Positions 46,656 to 58,830 of a stretch of 64,000 bases of DNA are shown one piece after another. Positions within the stretch are counted from its first letter, which is position 1; the number at the start of each line of letters is the position of its first letter. The stretch comes from Xylona heveae TC161 (lineage: Eukaryota > Ascomycota > Xylonomycetes > Xylonales > Xylonaceae). The translations under genes and the position numbers were made by a program. The stretch lies in NCBI RefSeq assembly GCF_001619985.1, contig NW_017264197.1, positions 310,001-374,000 on the forward strand. Direction: 5' to 3'. The notes beneath the pieces are model-generated. The model did no database searches, was not told the DNA's origin, and saw nothing but the letters and a program-made list of their open reading frames with translations.

Positions 46656-47829
46656 GCTTGCGGCGACGGACGCGAAATATTCAATTCCTCAATGCTATCG
46701 ACTTCCGTTGCTTAAGGCTCATACGCGTGAAATAGACGGTAGAGACATTGACATGTCGCAGGTTGCATGCTGGTTGAAGCAACTGCTTCAATGAATTTTG
46801 CAGGTTGTCGAAAGAGAAAAGAAATAGAAAAGGAAGCCCGCCAGAAGATCGGTCAGGGTCGAGGCCTTGTCTTTAATCAAGAAGAAGACTGTCCGAGCAC
46901 CGCAGCTAAGATAGAATCGTGTTGGGATCAGGATGGGAAAGGAAATGGAGGAGCCGGAAGAGGCATTAAACTTGGACTCTGTGCTCTGCGTCCAGGATCC
47001 CGCTTGGAATGAGTACCTGAACCAGGATTATCTGGGCCAGCCGGAGCCAGTGCCATGTCATGACCGTCACCCTACGCCTAAACCTGATAGCCCAGTATCA
47101 GAAAATTTATTCCCTGCATTTTAATTATAAATAAGCGGACCGTCTCCTTAAAACTCAAATACCAGCGTAATTATAATTTTTGTCGCTGTATCATCAGTCC
47201 ACTTCTCCTGATATTTTCTTGCTCTTTATCCCCCTACTCTAACCTTGGTCATGGTCTCTGTTTTGTCTCGTCGTTTCTCCTTCCGTCTTTCCTTCCCAAT
47301 TCGGCAACCCATTGCCCCGATTGAGACAGCTCAGGAATTTCAGGCTAAACCACAACCGGTCAGCCCTGTCCATGGCTTATATAATCACACTCTCACAGCT
47401 CCTTTCCACAAACAGTTAGACTGCCTTGGTGGTAGGACATGAGGTCACACCCATTTATGCTATCGAGTTATGCAGAATTTATGCAAAGGGATCCGAACTA
47501 GACCCCTCCTGGCCCAAAAGACCCCCCCCCGAATGTGGCTGCTGCTGTTGCCTCAATGAGCACGGGGAAGTTCATTGAAACTGAATGAGATTGACTGTCT
47601 GATCGATTGTCCCCGTAGATTTCTTTATTCCACCGACATTTCTTCTTTCTTCTCAGTCTCATCCTCCTTTATCTATACAACTCTACACTGTTTCTCAAAT
47701 CAAAACGCAGTGCTTGAAACTCCCTTGAATCTTACCGACCTTCGCCAATACTTCTTCGTACCCTCATCATCTTTAAGCTCGGTGTTTCGGAACGAACGCC
47801 TGTCACACAATCATCAACCACCATCCAAC
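46656..47829. other. Divergent region between smp3 and the Skp1 gene
   Basis: 1.2 kb with no firm gene. Two small open frames (46933-47124 and 47245-47442, both plus) look more protein-like than chance but are unrecognised. A C-run sits near 47523-47530. The last 250 nt are probably the Skp1 leader. Confidence 0.5.
46933..47124 (+). CDS. Possible small acidic protein, 63 aa, unrecognised
   Basis: The frame starts MGKEMEEPEEALNLDSVLC and contains a W-N-E-Y-L stretch followed by a proline-rich end (PTPKPDSPVSENLFPAF). The amino acid mix is protein-like, but nothing in it is a known domain and no upstream exon is convincing. It may be the last exon of a small gene divergent from smp3, or chance. 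Confidence 0.2.
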   Translation: MGKEMEEPEEALNLDSVLCVQDPAWNEYLNQDYLGQPEPVPCHDRHPTPKPDSPVSENLFPAF

Positions 47830-48829
47830 ATGTCGAACACCATCATTCTCACCAGCTCCGACAATGTCGAGATTCCTGTCGGTAAGATGTCTCCTTTCAT
47901 GTGGTTGGGGTTATGGCTTGCCTGTGCTCTTGATCTCAGCTTTGGAGAGCGTTAGAGCTGGTCAATCCAAAGGTGTAGTGCGTCGTAAGAGTTTCCTTTT
48001 ACTAACATGATAACTTGTCTTATACAGATCGCGAAGTCGCTGAGCGATCCATTCTGATCAAGAACATGCTCGAGGATGTTGGCGATGCCGCTGCCAACGA
48101 GCCCATTCCGATTCCTAACGTACGGTCCTTTTCTCCCTTTCACCCTCCTCCAGTGCACCGCGGTCACGCGAGAGATAGAATGACGGAATCATAGCCGGCC
48201 CAGGATTGACTTACGGCTAATCTCCCCTATTCAGGTCAACGAGGCCGTGCTGAAAAAGGTCATCGAATGGTGTGTTCACCACAAGGGTGATCCGCCGGCA
48301 GCTGCCGATGATGAGACCGAGTCTCGCAAACGAACGACTGAGATCGACGAGTGGGACCAGAAGTTTATGCAAGTAGACCAGGAAATGCTTTTTGAGATCA
48401 TCCTCGTGAGTAAATTTCAAAGAACATTTACGCCGGCTTGACTTTCTCAAAGCCAAGCTGGATGTGCTAGTATATTTCCCTTTATCAACAGATTTATCTA
48501 ACACGTGTCCAGGCTGCCAACTACCTAGACATCAAGGCTCTGCTTGACGTGGGCTGCAAGACCGTTGCCAACATGATCAAGGGCAAGTCACCCGAGGAGA
48601 TCCGTAAGACCTTCAACATTACCAACGACTTTACGCCTGAGGAGGAGGAACAGATCCGCCGCGAGAACGAATGGGCCGAAGAGTAAGTTTATGCATCTGC
48701 TTCCGATTCCTCTTCTTTTTTTCCCCCCTACGCTAGTTCTACTCCTCCTTCTTCACTAGTCTTCCATTGCTTCTACGATATATCCGTTCATTCTCTAGCT
48801 ATGACTAACAAACTCTTCACAGTCGCTAA
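47830..48829 (+). CDS. skpA: Skp1, SCF ubiquitin ligase adaptor (SkpA/SconC)
   Basis: Model: exons 47830-47881, 48028-48119, 48235-48405, 48513-48682 and 48823-48829, in phase, giving 163 aa. Skp1 bridges cullin-1 and F-box proteins in SCF ligases; the Aspergillus nidulans ortholog SconC acts in sulphur repression. The protein begins [20 protein letters not shown], has the BTB/POZ-like segment with [12 protein letters not shown] and the [13 protein letters not shown] block, then the C-terminal F-box-binding helices ([52 protein letters not shown]). The last exon carries seven nucleotides, encoding the end of Asp, the final Arg and the stop. Without that splice the protein would still end EWAEE, so the exon matters only for the last two residues. 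Confidence 0.95.
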
Positions 48830-49487
48830 ATTATCCACGCTCAATCCAATGCCCCATATTCCACGATCCTCTTGTGTTCTTTTTATATTTGCAAAGCAAA
48901 CCCTACTGTTTCTGCTACTGCGCGGTTATTTGTCATTTTTTTTTACCCACAAATCCTAGTCTGATACATTGGCGTCCAATCAGACCAAATCCAATCAAAC
49001 AAGGAGTTAGGAATACGAAAGTCAGATTAGATGACTCCTGGAAGTCCTACGGAAATTCAATTCGATCAAAAATAAGTCACTTTTGTGATCTCTTGGGGTT
49101 TTTTTTGTAATGCCTCAGACTAGCCAACCTCCGCTGGATCCGACCAGGAGGGTAGTTTGACGTCTAATTCCGCGAGAAAGCACAAAATCTCCTTTGCAGA
49201 GACCCTGAATTGTTCTTTTCACGCTATGGCTGTTCAAAAGATTTGGTTTAAAGATGTAAAAGCAATCCTAATTGCTAAGCTATGCCTACCGGATGACTAA
49301 GCGCAGTGCCTTTCGTTGGAGGTGTAGAGAGCTGTCGAAGAAAAAAAAAACCTGATCATCTGGCTTTTATGTAGCAATATCGTGCAAAGTACAAAAGAAA
49401 ATGCAAAGTAGCATTGCAGCGTAAAAAGCAAAAATAACAAAATTTCCGACCTATACTTTGGGTTCGTGACTCATCATTACTTTGCAC
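48830..49487. other. Convergent 3' regions of the Skp1 and GABA transaminase genes
   Basis: 658 nt, AT-rich, with no gene supported. Confidence 0.6.
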
Positions 49488-51067
49488 TCATGATTTGATG
49501 AGCTTCTCGACAACGTCCAAAAGGATATCAGCTAAGCAACACGAGTTAGCACACGATGACTACAGGGAATTGCAAGCTAAATCGGCGGCGGAAAAAAAAA
49601 AAAAAACATACCATGGTGCTGCTGGAAGATGAGCATGGGTCGTAGACGGACCGCAGTCTCACCGCTTCCACCAATGTTTACTCCATAAGATTTGGCATTC
49701 TTCAAGAAGGCGTCACGTTGGGGGGAGTCAAACGCAATGAAAGTGCCCTGGCCCTTTCCGCGCAAGTTTTGAATCTGGTCGGGATACTGGCCCGCAAGGC
49801 GCTCAAGGCCGGCATAGAGATAATCACCGACCTGGGCAGTGTGGTTCACGAGATCGAGGCGCTCGATTTCTTTGATGATGGCGCGGAACAGGATTGCGCG
49901 GGCCGGATCACCCATCCATGTGTTGAACTGTCTGTATGGCTTGTTGGGCCGCAGCTCGGGGTTCCCATAGTAGTAGCCTGCCGTTTGGGCCTTTTTGGAG
50001 AAAGTCACCATGTCAGGCGGCGAAGGGAGGTCCCAGTGTTCATGCGCCCAGAATTTGCCCGTTGCACCAACACCAGTCTGCACTTCGTCTACAATGAATA
50101 GGATATTATGCTTCTTGGTGAGTTCCCGCAGGCCCCGGAAGAAGGCAGGCGAAGCATGGTTATCACCACCTTCGGACTGGATGGGCTCAACGACGACAGC
50201 GGCCGGGGGCTGAGGCCATTCTTTGATCAGCCGCTCGGTTTCTTCGAGACAGCGAGCTTCTTCTTTGGCGTTCTCCTCGGCGTGTTCCTCCAGAGGGTAT
50301 TTGAGAGCAGGAAAAGAAGCCTGGGGCCAATTGAACGCGGGGATATCGAGTTTGTGGATGGGCTTGCTGCGAGTAGTACTCAAACTGCCAAAAAGCCGGC
50401 CGTGGAAGGCCTTCTTAAAAGAGAGAATGGAGAGTTGAGGAGCACCGGGGGATTGATTGTTCATGACTGAGGTAGTTTCTTCATTGGTGAAATCAACGTC
50501 CGGCCCGCCACGTTCTTGCCGACGCTTCCACATGAAAGCGGCCTTGTAGGCAGTTTCGTTTGCGTCTGAACCAGCCATGGCGGTAAAGACCTGGTTCAAA
50601 CCTTTGGGAGCAACTGTCAGAATACCAGTCTCAAGGATTGATGCCCAGTCGTCAGAGGGGAAGTTGCCGAGAGCGGGCCGGTTTATGAGAGCAGTGACCA
50701 TTTCAGGCGAGCGAGCGGCCTCTGCCAGCGCAGGATTGTTATAGCCAACAGGGATAGAGGCAATTTGGGCATACACATCAAGGAAGGTATTGCCGTCAGG
50801 GTCCCGAATATAATTACCAACGGAGTCGGGGTATCTGGCAAGCAAGTTCAAGCTCCGAGTGTCAAAGACCTTGTCGAGCTGGGCAATGGCTTTCTTGCCT
50901 TCCGGGCCGGGAATAGCTGTCGACACGGTTGGACCCTCGGGCTCATCTGAGAAGAAGGGCTTCTCAGCGGCTGTGGCGAGTGTCCGACGGATATGTTGAG
51001 TAGCATGCGCTCGAGCAGACAGGGTAGCAGGGCGCACGAGGCGCGAGGTCCGGAAGAAAGCCGACAT
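49488..51067 (-). CDS. gatA: 4-aminobutyrate aminotransferase (GABA transaminase), mitochondrial
   Basis: Model on the minus strand: exons 51067-49612 and 49531-49488, in phase, giving 499 aa. The PLP enzyme converts GABA plus 2-oxoglutarate to succinic semialdehyde plus glutamate, the first step in using GABA as nitrogen source (Aspergillus gatA). The N-terminus SAFFRTSRLVRPATLSARAH is arginine-rich with no acidic residues, a typical mitochondrial presequence. Class-III aminotransferase marks are a G-S-D-A-N-E-T segment, AFHGRLFGSLSTTRSKPIHK, the VVVEPIQSEGGDNHAS loop, IVDEVQTGVGATGKFWAHEH with the cofactor-binding Asp, and FSKKAQTAGYYYG near residue 355 with the Schiff-base lysine. The short second exon supplies the last 14 residues (ADILLDVVEKLIKS) that complete the family C-terminus; a poly-A/T run follows the donor. 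Confidence 0.95.
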
Positions 51068-52810
51068 AGTATATGCGTGCTAACTGAGTTTCTGTTGTTC
51101 TCAAAGTACTCTGGAATGATTTCGGATTAGACTTTGCTCAAAAGGATCAGCTATGCTTGTTCAAAACATGCATCAAGCAGTTGTGGTAGGGAGTAGAAAT
51201 GCATAATAAGCTCATCTTAATTTCCACAACGACAATGATGAAGCGTTGGATGGTTGGCGCAACCAACAGCCATTGGAGCTCTGACAAAGGATCCAAGCTA
51301 TTCTCTGGGGCGTTGCAGTCCCCAGATGGGCCTTGAAGAAAGTCACGTACCTGTCGTGCGGCTTATGATCGACTTGATTCTACTCACAAATCGAGCCAGA
51401 AAGTCGTAAACAAGCTCTTTGGGCCAATTGAAGGTACACCTGGAAAGGGTCTGCAAAACAATAAGTGTGAGAAAGGTGAAAGGGGAAGAGAAATAATAGC
51501 AGGAAACACTTGTGAGTGACTGCGAGATAATCAACGTCTTTCCAAGATCATTCGTGGTGATGGCCCCTTACCCCTCGCAAGTTATCGAACCAAGTTATCA
51601 ATGGTTGGTCGCAGAGGTACCCCGGGCCGGTGACATATTACGAATTGGCCAGTTAAGCAGCTTTACCGATGTTTGGGCGGAAAGTTGATGGAGATCAAGC
51701 GCCTTCAGGTGGAGAAGCTAAACCATTTCAGTGAAAGTCCAACCGAGAATTCCGCGACCAGCCGCCCTAGAGCGCCGATAACGTTAAAAGACGGGGGAGG
51801 ATGGTGGATACCGGTAGTCCATTCCACTCCGGCTATCGAACCGTCTCCTTGCTGCCGCTGATTCAAAAGACATGCAGGTCTCGTGGCTGATATCATCAAC
51901 ATACTTTACTAAATTCAGTGCGAGGAAAAGCACCGATATCACGCAGAAGGGTAAAGCAGGAGAAAGTGGAAAGAAGTAGGCGAGGTAAAGGGGTACTTGC
52001 TCAACATTGCACAGAAATGAAGTCACGGATCTTTGAAGACTCTTAAAAATTCATTGTCCCATTTTACCGACTCCTTCCTGCTATGTACTGTCGTCAAACC
52101 GGACCATTCCCTTAATTGAGCATGTGCTCGAACGGCACGACGATATGATGATATAAAAGCAGACGTTCCACGATTGAACACAAAAATTATTAGATGAAAA
52201 CTTTTCCAGACAATCCCAGGCCATCATGACCCGGGCTTTATGCACTGCCTTCAATTTAGCAGAAAAGGTCAACATAAAGGACTTTTAAACCGCTTTCGAA
52301 AGTAGAGATAGTAAAAAGAAACTCCCTTCCATTTGCCACCTGCAGCCGTATGGGGAATCTTAAAAGAGAAAACAGGAAAGAAGAGAAAGAAAAAGAAAAA
52401 GTGAAGAGCGAGGGCAATGACAGAGACGAAAGGTAAACATAAAAATGAATTGAATAAGCGGACTTTGATCGACTTCTCAAAATTATTGTGGCTGCCAAAA
52501 AACCAGTGGATTGGCTGGAAAAGCCTCCTTTCCATCGGGAGCACACGTCGATCAAAAACAATCGGAAAACTCAGCTAAGAACATGCGGTTTGCGAGACTG
52601 CAAGCGTCTGGTCAGCAAAAGCTGAGAGTGGGAAACAAAGACAAGCCACCATCCGGTTTCATAATGGAAGTCATGCGGTAGAACAGATTGGCGCTCGTAG
52701 ATAGCTTTCCACAATTTGAGGTTGAGGGAGCAATCAGAACCACGGCCAACATAGAGAAGAAAAAAAAGCCGGGTCTTTCTTTTGATGGCATGCACTTGAT
52801 CAAAAATATG
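51068..52810. other. gatA upstream region and set2 3' region
   Basis: 1.7 kb. The part nearest gatA is its promoter and leader. The part nearest set2 is AT-rich 3' flank. Open frames of up to 101 codons on the minus strand are rich in F, L and S and look like chance. No gene called. Confidence 0.55.
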
Positions 52811-55800
52811 CTATACGTCTCCTTGAAAACCGGCTGAGTCTTGTTGCGGTTGCTGACGAATATCGGGATGGTCCTTAGGCACCATTTCCAAACGACTTTC
52901 GCCATTTAGATCCGGAGAATCTAATTGATGAAACTCCTCCTTGCCGGAGTAACCGTTGATGTGAACATGATTTCCGTCGGGAGCCACTTCTTCGGATAAT
53001 ACAGGAGGAGGAGGTGGTGGTGGTGGAGGCGGTGGGATTGGCGGCAAACCCTGAGATAAAGGATCTGGCGTGGATGAAAAGTTGTCATTTTCTTCATCAT
53101 CTGCGTCCCTCATTCCAACGTCCGCCGAACTAGTATAGGGGCCAGAAGCAATTGGAGGCGGCGAAGGTGGGGAAGTCGGTGAGTTCGATTTGAGCCGCTT
53201 CGATGCCCCGGTGATTTCATCGAAACCATCTGCTCCCTCTGCACTTTCCCTCTTCCTTTTCAAGCGGTCTGCATCAGGCGTCTCTTTCTCCAGCGGCGAA
53301 GACTTCTGTAAGCTGTCACCTTCATCATCAGAACCTCCAGAGATATGGACGTCGTCATGGTCGTGCTCGTCTTGTCCATTCGCCTCATTTTGCGGGCCGG
53401 TAGGTGATTTTGCACCTTCTGGTTTAGAGCTACGCGCCGCCTTCTTTTTCTCGTGTTCGCGCCTCTTTGCAACTGCCTTGTCAAAAAAGTCTTTAACAAA
53501 TTTCTTCACCTGTCTCTCCTGCTTGGAGGAGATTTGAGTGGGATCTTCCACTCGCGCGTTCTTGAAATCGGAGTCTACCAGTTTCTTCGCAATCTACAAA
53601 AAAAAAAAAAAATTAATCACGGCACAATTGTTGTGTTGCACTTAACTCACCTCCTTTCCAAAGCGCTTCAGATCCTCCCTTGGAAGCTTCGACTTGAACT
53701 TGTCCATGACGTATTTAATATGAGGGAAAAGCTGTCATTATCAGCACACTGCACAAAGCCGACCGACTATATTTGAAGCAAAGAAAGGAACTCATGGGAA
53801 AGGGAATATCATACCGTATTTTCGTACACCTTTTTTCGCTTCTCTTCGTTATACGACCTCCATTTCTCTTTTGGCTTAGTCGGCGTCTTCTCCGGCCCTT
53901 TTGCCTGACTTTGAGGCTGTTGCTGCTGCGGCGTTGCCGAGGCAGGAGTCTTCTCCTTAGGAGTTGCCGATTTGGTGATGCTGTCAATAATTTCTTGAAG
54001 CTTCTTGTCGCTTGAAATGACCTTGGGTGGAGGCGGAGGTTGGGCGGCTGCCGTGGTGGGTCGGCTCCATGTGGTTTGGCCGCTGGCGCTGTAATAGTAT
54101 GTGTTTCCATTAGAAACAGCAGAAAACCATCCTGGCGGAAGTGGATTGAAAGTGCGGCGTGGTGCCCGAGGGCCATTGTAAAAGTTCTTCCGTTGTTGGC
54201 CAGAGCCGCGAGGGTTGTTCCCAGCGGCCGGACCACGAGGCGCTTCAGGGGAGCGGGACCTCGACCGTGATTTCGATCGACTTTTCGAGCGTTCTCTGCG
54301 TTCTTCACGGACAGATTCTCGTCTATCAAAACGTTCCGGCCGACTTGGTGTTGCATTGCCGTTAGGGTCGCGCTTTTTCCGCGGAATGCGATATCCAACT
54401 TCGAGAGTGCTCCATTCCTTTAGGATCGCTGCTGCACCGGTCTCCACACGATCATCTCCGCATGTCAACAGACTGTCGACGGTTACATCAATCTTGGAGT
54501 CGCTGATCTTATTCCGAGTGAGGCGAGGAAATTTGTTGAGAATTTCTAAGATTTGCAAGACGACGTTGAAATCATCCTTCCAGGACGAAAGGGAAGAATT
54601 CAAAATCTGATAGCCGTGCATTTTGACGACTCGATTGATAACACGCTCCTCATTGCAGCGCTGTATACGGCCAAGCAACTTGACAGCAATCCATTTCTCC
54701 TTGCATTGGAGAAGGGTTGCCATCACTTTGGTGACGCCTTCCTCGTTCAATGCTCTAGGCTCAAGGTTATTGACATATTCTTCATCATCCTCCCCGGCCG
54801 CCTTTTTACGGCGGGGTCGACGTGCTACGGCGGTATCCCAACTGTCGTGGTCTTCGATGCCCAGGGCTTCAATGGTGTCAATGGACAGTTTGGTGGCCCG
54901 CTCGGTCTGCGTTTTCCCTCCTATGTAGCCCGTACAATTGGGCTCCCCACAGTAGCATGGTTGCGGATCGGCTCCGTAGCGGTCGACATTATAGTTAAAG
55001 ACTAGCTCTTCTCCAGGTCTGATTACTCGCTTCGCGAATATTCCCATGCGCAACTTATCACCAACGACCCATTTATCCACGTAGCAATTCGGGTTACAGG
55101 AGTGATTGCAGAATCGGCCTAGATTTCCCTTTTTGGTGGCGTCGATAAACTCGCCCTTGCTGAGGGACATGAAGTAAAAATGCTTGATCCCCTCCTCGTC
55201 GTAATCTCGCATTCGCCGTCGGAATTGGACTTCATTTATGACCTCTCCAAGATACTCGAAAATGAATTGATGCGGCGTTAACTGCGACTCTGCACGAAGG
55301 CCATACCCTTTTTTCTCAGTTTGAATAACAGAAACGTTGGCATACTCCTTTCGCTGAAATCGCTGGTTTTGGCAGCCTGTTCCGCAGCCGCAGTCGGGAG
55401 CACACTCCATCTTTGTGGCGCGATTAATACAGTCGGAGTCTTCTCCGCAAGCCGCATTTGTACCGGATGATGAATCTGAACGGCTTAGTGACTTTATACC
55501 GTAAAGATCCTTAGATCAAGAACTTACTCCATTCCTCTGTACAGTCGCACTCCATAGAATGTTCAGTGGCCCCGAGGTATTTTGCTGAGTAGGTACAGTC
55601 TGCCATCAAGCTGAACGTTGCTGTAGCCTCAGTGGTCTTCTCCGGTAAATGGTCGAATAATTGTGCGGGCTGTGGGATGATCTTTTGTGAAGATGAGCGG
55701 GCAAGCTTTGGCGCCTGGCCTGGCTCCATTTTTACTGTAACATCGCCCGTAACCGTTTCCACCTTGTCGATATTTTCAGATGGTGATGAACTTGCGGAAT

Positions 55801-56011
55801 CTTGGGTTTTGAGTTCGGTTTTCTCTGGCGACTTTGAACCGGACTTTCTGGGCGAGGCAGTTCCATTGGGAGTTGTGGACTCTCTTTTGATGCCAGCCCC
55901 TCTAATGGCGTCTGGCGCCTCATCTTCCTGGGAATCGCTTCCTTCGAGCTTCATTTCTCTTAGCCCGGACTCAACCACCTCTGGCTTCTTATCTCGACTC
56001 CGTCTCGACAT
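52811..56011 (-). CDS. set2: Set2, histone H3 lysine-36 methyltransferase
   Basis: Model on the minus strand: exons 56011-55528, 55475-53815, 53731-53651 and 53593-52811, in phase, giving 1002 aa. Set2 travels with elongating RNA polymerase II and methylates H3K36, which directs histone deacetylation over gene bodies. Domains in order: a disordered acidic N-terminus; AWS cysteine cluster (about residues 153-205, ECDCTEEW ... [10 protein letters not shown] ... [11 protein letters not shown]); SET domain (about 207-325, with [18 protein letters not shown] and [12 protein letters not shown]); post-SET ([14 protein letters not shown]); a helical central region; an RS-rich linker; WW domain near 605-632 ([19 protein letters not shown]...TTW); and the SRI domain, which spans exons 3 and 4 from about residue 715 and binds the phosphorylated CTD. 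The tail holds a P12-like run. All zinc ligands and catalytic motifs are present. Confidence 0.96.
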
Positions 56012-58830
56012 TATGAGTGATCATACGGCTGCAGGCGCACTGGAGACGATGCGAAACGCTTTCACTGATGTAAGCGATGCAAGGACGGACCGGCTGTTCT
56101 ACTTGAGCAATGCTCCGCCCTGACTGTGCAAGTTGAAAAGCGACTGCGCCGATACAGTGTCAATGAGAACGTTGGACTCGTCACTCTGGAAGAGTAAGCA
56201 TGAACGAGCTGGGACCATACGTGTTGATAGATCAAATCACCAGGGGTGATGCTGCACTGGGAAGCAGCTAGGGATAGGAGGCAAAGTTGAGACCGAGAGA
56301 GAGGAAGGAAGAAAAAGGAAGAGGGAGAGAATAGATACGTCTCGACATGAGGTTGTTTCACATCGAGAAAGATATAGAAAGTGGTGAAGATCTGGGCACC
56401 AGGCTTTGAAAGGAATATTATCTTGAAGCGTATTATTCGAGCCCGGAGCGGCTAATGCCGCGAACCTGGTCGGCAATAGAATCAATTAAGACGGGAAGGA
56501 GCGGAGTACAATAATATTAAATCAACCTTCCATAATAGCAATTGTAACGATATTAGCCTCCCTATGATATCTCGTATTGTAATCGGGCACCATAAGTGAA
56601 TCAACAGCGCAATGGAAAGTTGACAGTGAATATCAAACTCCGAGCGAATAATCAATTGGAGAACTTTGTCGTCACTTGCTCGGCGTTCGGTGACTCGTCG
56701 CGGCTGGGAAGCTGTCTCGCTAAAACACCAAACCATAGAAGCTGATGAAGTCAAAATGAATAACAGTGACTGCCGGCCCTGAAATATTCCCAGCCAAAGC
56801 GGACAAATAATGATAAACAGAAGGAAATATGTACCGGTCAGTATAGAATATTTAACCAGGCGAAAGTAAGCCATGCAAGAATAGAGGCAAAGAATTTTGA
56901 AAATACAAGGCGAATTAGAATTGAAGGATAAAAGTATTTACTTTCCTTTGACTCGGATTCTGCTGCTAGCACCTGTCGCTCGTGGGTGCCATTTCAAAAT
57001 TTGCAGCATACTCATTTCTTTGACATTTGAATTTGAAAAATTGTCCTAAGTGAATAGCAGTTGGATATGGGTTCCCGAAACATGGCGACTGATCTGCTAT
57101 TTCAGTATCTCCGTCGACCATGCAACAACGAACCAGTTTGATTTCTTTATTCTGCATATTGGATGTCGGAGCGCGGATAGTGAATTGACGAAGTCGAGAC
57201 ACATGGAGGCTTCTCACAACATATCTCTCAATGTGATTTGGCAGTTGCCTTTTGGGTGCGAATGCAATACATCAAGAGAGATAATAGTATTCTCCTTTCA
57301 TGCGACGGGAGCCCGAATTAGCCACGACCAAAAGAAATTGGCATGACAGCCCCTGCAGGTTATTTCGTAGTCTAATAGGAGTGCAGTAAGGTACTCCCAT
57401 ATATACAGAGAATTCCGGGGATCAAAATGCAAAGAGAGGAGCAGTTCCTCTTTTCCAGGAAGTTCGATGGACTAACACCTGTTCAATTTGTTTTGTTGGC
57501 ATATAATGCCATGGTTGAGAGAATTTAATTTAGCCCCTAAAGTGACAGAACACAGTCGAATGAATCGCAAGGGAATATGAAAATGCTCTCGGTACCTTTA
57601 CATCTGCATAGCTCCAGAGAAAATTCGAGACGAGCCGTCATACTAATCGTTTCTCATCTGTACATTAATAAGACGAGACTCTCCAGAGATGGATTGAAGG
57701 CCAGGAGGCCATGATGGGAAGGAAGCGATAAGCCGCCAAACGGGGTGCCCCGAGCCCGCAGCGCAAGAGCGGGATTCAGGGAGCTTCAAATCGAGATCGC
57801 CTTCAACCCTTTTGGACGCGTTACTTGGTAACCTGGACGCTATATAGCGACTCTGAATGACGGCGATTGTCTCTCTTGGGTTGTCGGCTGGCGACCAGGC
57901 ACAATCCGCCAGGAACGTTGATATCGATTGAAATGCGTTGGTTGTCATTTGACGCAGAACGCTATTGGAAACACGCAGAGACTTTTGGTGTGGCCAGGAC
58001 ACATGGTATGTTATGCAGCTTCCAACTGAAATGGAAATCGCTAGGCTGCATTCGATTGTTTCTGATGCCGAAATCAATAGGGGACCGGGCTTTTCCCCTT
58101 AACATTAAGCCACTTCCCTATAACTGTAGAAAACCGTCTCAGTTCTGAAAAGACAAAGGAACGAGTAGTTTGAGAAAAAAAAAAAATAGATGATGTTGCT
58201 CAGGTGATAGGGTATAAATAACATCTTCTCTATCAATGGCTTAATGCTCTTAATTAATATCATAATCCAATCCTTGAGTTGCTTGAAGAACTTCAATAAG
58301 GTTAGCGCTATGATTGTACGGAGTATATACCTTAACTACTGACCGACCTACCTAGGTATTGTGTATATTGCCCCCCATTATTTTATTGCTCGTTTTCCCG
58401 CCTCTCCATTTTCCCACGACGCTTCCTGGTATATATACCCCAATACTTTCCTGTTTTTATTTTAACAGAGCAAACAGCTTCTCTTTCGCTTGCCTTCCAG
58501 TTCGTTCATGGATGATACTCATCATAGCACTCATAAACGTCAGTGCTTGCATTCCAGGAAATACGCTATATTGACAAGCGATATCGCTTGTTTGCGATAA
58601 TAATTCGCGTCTCCTGTTCCCCGCTGGTTGGCTGTCGCGAAACGGCCACCCTCGCATTCGAACCGCGCCTGGCTTGATCGATGTAAACAACAGCACATTT
58701 CAAGCTTAGCCAAGCTTATCTGGATCGCATTTTCGCAAATTGGTCACTCCTTTACTAATATATGTCACGCTTTTAAACTGTTCCAAGACATTTTGCACTC
58801 GACCCTAAGGCGCTTGAGACTTGGAATAAC
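56012..58830. other. Long divergent region between set2 and the second AT-hook gene
   Basis: 2.8 kb, AT-rich, with no recognised gene. Two minus-strand open frames (56482-56874, 130 codons, with a hydrophobic N-terminus; 57643-58077, 144 codons) are noted but not supported by family resemblance. It also contains TACCTAGGTA at 58349-58358 and an 18-bp palindrome at 58574-58591. Confidence 0.5.
58574..58591. promoter_or_regulatory. Perfect 18-bp palindrome upstream of the second AT-hook gene
   Basis: ACAAGCGATATCGCTTGT is identical to its reverse complement. It lies about 240 nt before the start codon. A site for a dimeric transcription factor is the likely reading, by inference from symmetry and position only. 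A partial copy (TTGCGATAATAATTCGC) follows directly. Confidence 0.6.
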
